Of a stretch of 7,321 nt of DNA, positions 6,818 to 7,321 are shown piece by piece. Each line of letters opens with the position of its first letter. The stretch's first letter is position 1. The DNA is taken from the NCBI GenBank assembly GCA_965660955.1, contig CBFIBY010000134.1, positions 1 through 7,321 of the forward strand, given 5' to 3'. A program made the position numbers and the translations under genes. The DNA comes from UBA2040 sp965660955. Lineage in GTDB: Bacteria > Bacteroidota > Bacteroidia > Flavobacteriales_D > Crocinitomicaceae. A model generated the notes under the pieces. That model was not told the origin of the DNA. It did no database searches and worked only from the letters and a program-made list of their open reading frames with translations.

Positions 6818-7321
6818 TGATACATCCAAAGATTAAAGAAGTTACTGATCGAATTATTGAAAGAAGCAAAGATTCAAGACAGCGCTATATAGAACAAATG
6901 AGAGCGCAATTTGATGTGGACTTCAATCGTTCACATCTGCATTGTGGAAATTTAGCTCACGCCTTTGCAGGATGCGGCCCGACAGACAAAAAGAATCTGT
7001 CGGAAGATATAGTGCCAAATATTGGGGTGATAACGGCATACAACGACATGCTTTCCGCACATAAAACGTTTGAAAATTATCCGCAATTGCTCAGAAAACA
7101 CGCAGAAAAGTACAATGCAGTTGTGCAAGTTGCTAGCGGGGTTCCAGCTATGTGCGACGGGGTTACACAAGGTCAAGATGGCATGGAATTGTCTCTATTT
7201 AGTAGAGATGTGATTGCTATGTCAACCGCCATTGGACTTTCTCACAACATGTTTGATGGAGTACTCAATCTTGGAATATGTGATAAGATTGTTCCTGGAC
7301 TTTTAATGGGGTCGTTGAAAT
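6817..7321 (+). CDS. edd: Phosphogluconate dehydratase, N-terminal 168 residues (C-terminus off window)
   Basis: Edd is the iron-sulfur dehydratase that converts 6-phosphogluconate to KDPG, the committed step of the Entner-Doudoroff pathway. The visible part closely resembles the N-terminus of E. coli Edd as I recall it: RIIERS near the start, RSHLHCGNLAHAFAGC (residues 38-53), AYNDMLSAH (74-82), VPAMCDGVTQGQDGMELSL (109-127) and LSHNMFDGVLNLGICDKIVP (141-160). C155 in GICDK corresponds to the GGCDK cluster cysteine of the IlvD/Edd family. The CGNLAH and YNDMLSAH stretches separate it from dihydroxyacid dehydratase (IlvD). Full-length Edd is about 600 residues, so roughly a quarter is present. 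The ATG at 6817-6819 shares its A with the pgl TAA, indicating an operon and probable translational coupling. Whether the remaining domains are intact cannot be seen. Confidence 0.95.
   Translation, partial: MIHPKIKEVTDRIIERSKDSRQRYIEQMRAQFDVDFNRSHLHCGNLAHAFAGCGPTDKKNLSEDIVPNIGVITAYNDMLSAHKTFENYPQLLRKHAEKYNAVVQVASGVPAMCDGVTQGQDGMELSLFSRDVIAMSTAIGLSHNMFDGVLNLGICDKIVPGLLMGSLK

Noticed and set aside
6817..7321. Dihydroxyacid dehydratase (IlvD) instead of Edd
   Set aside because: The CGNLAH and YNDMLSAH stretches and the zwf-pgl operon fit Edd; IlvD has different sequence at these places.
1..7321. CRISPR array, tRNA/rRNA gene, insertion sequence, attachment site or phage gene
   Set aside because: Reading both strands showed no regularly spaced repeats, no cloverleaf-like RNA, no transposase or integrase motifs and no terminal inverted repeats; nearly all bases are in conserved genes.

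Overview
The window looks like chromosomal DNA from a Bacteroidota bacterium, probably Flavobacteriales; a Crocinitomicaceae-like source is only a guess. The evidence is a Bacteroidota-type LptD, a neighbouring amidase with a C-terminal SPOR-like domain followed directly by an MCE/MlaD gene, TAnnTTTG-type -7 promoter boxes, AT-rich sequence, and no Shine-Dalgarno motifs before the starts. All genes appear intact or are cut only by the window edges. No RNA gene, insertion sequence, CRISPR array or long repeat is visible, and no gap exceeds 81 bases.

Left half, cell envelope (1-4590). Two minus-strand genes, an Amidase_3 cell-wall hydrolase (764-1960) and an MlaD/MCE lipid-transport protein (1-760, C-terminus off the window), form a tight pair with two bases and a stop/start junction between them. 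They diverge from lptD (2023-4590, plus strand), the outer-membrane LPS translocon. The 62-base intergenic region carries a good -7 box for each direction, arranged so that the two promoters face each other. The pair and lptD together cover peptidoglycan trimming, phospholipid trafficking and LPS insertion.

Right half, central carbon metabolism (4633-7321). A plus-strand operon encodes glucose-6-phosphate dehydrogenase (zwf), 6-phosphogluconolactonase (pgl) and the start of 6-phosphogluconate dehydratase (edd). The genes overlap by 20 and 1 bases, so translation is probably coupled. In order, the enzymes convert glucose-6-phosphate to 6-phosphogluconolactone, then 6-phosphogluconate, then 2-keto-3-deoxy-6-phosphogluconate (KDPG), which is the upper Entner-Doudoroff pathway. 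KDPG aldolase (eda) is expected nearby but would lie outside the window. This zwf-pgl-edd order is familiar from gammaproteobacteria and is the most noteworthy metabolic feature here.

Overall these are recognisable families; I see no clearly undescribed system. The most testable oddities are the two lone cysteines of LptD, the face-to-face promoters with a tiny ORF overlapping the lptD TTG start, and the single in-frame stop separating amidase and MlaD.
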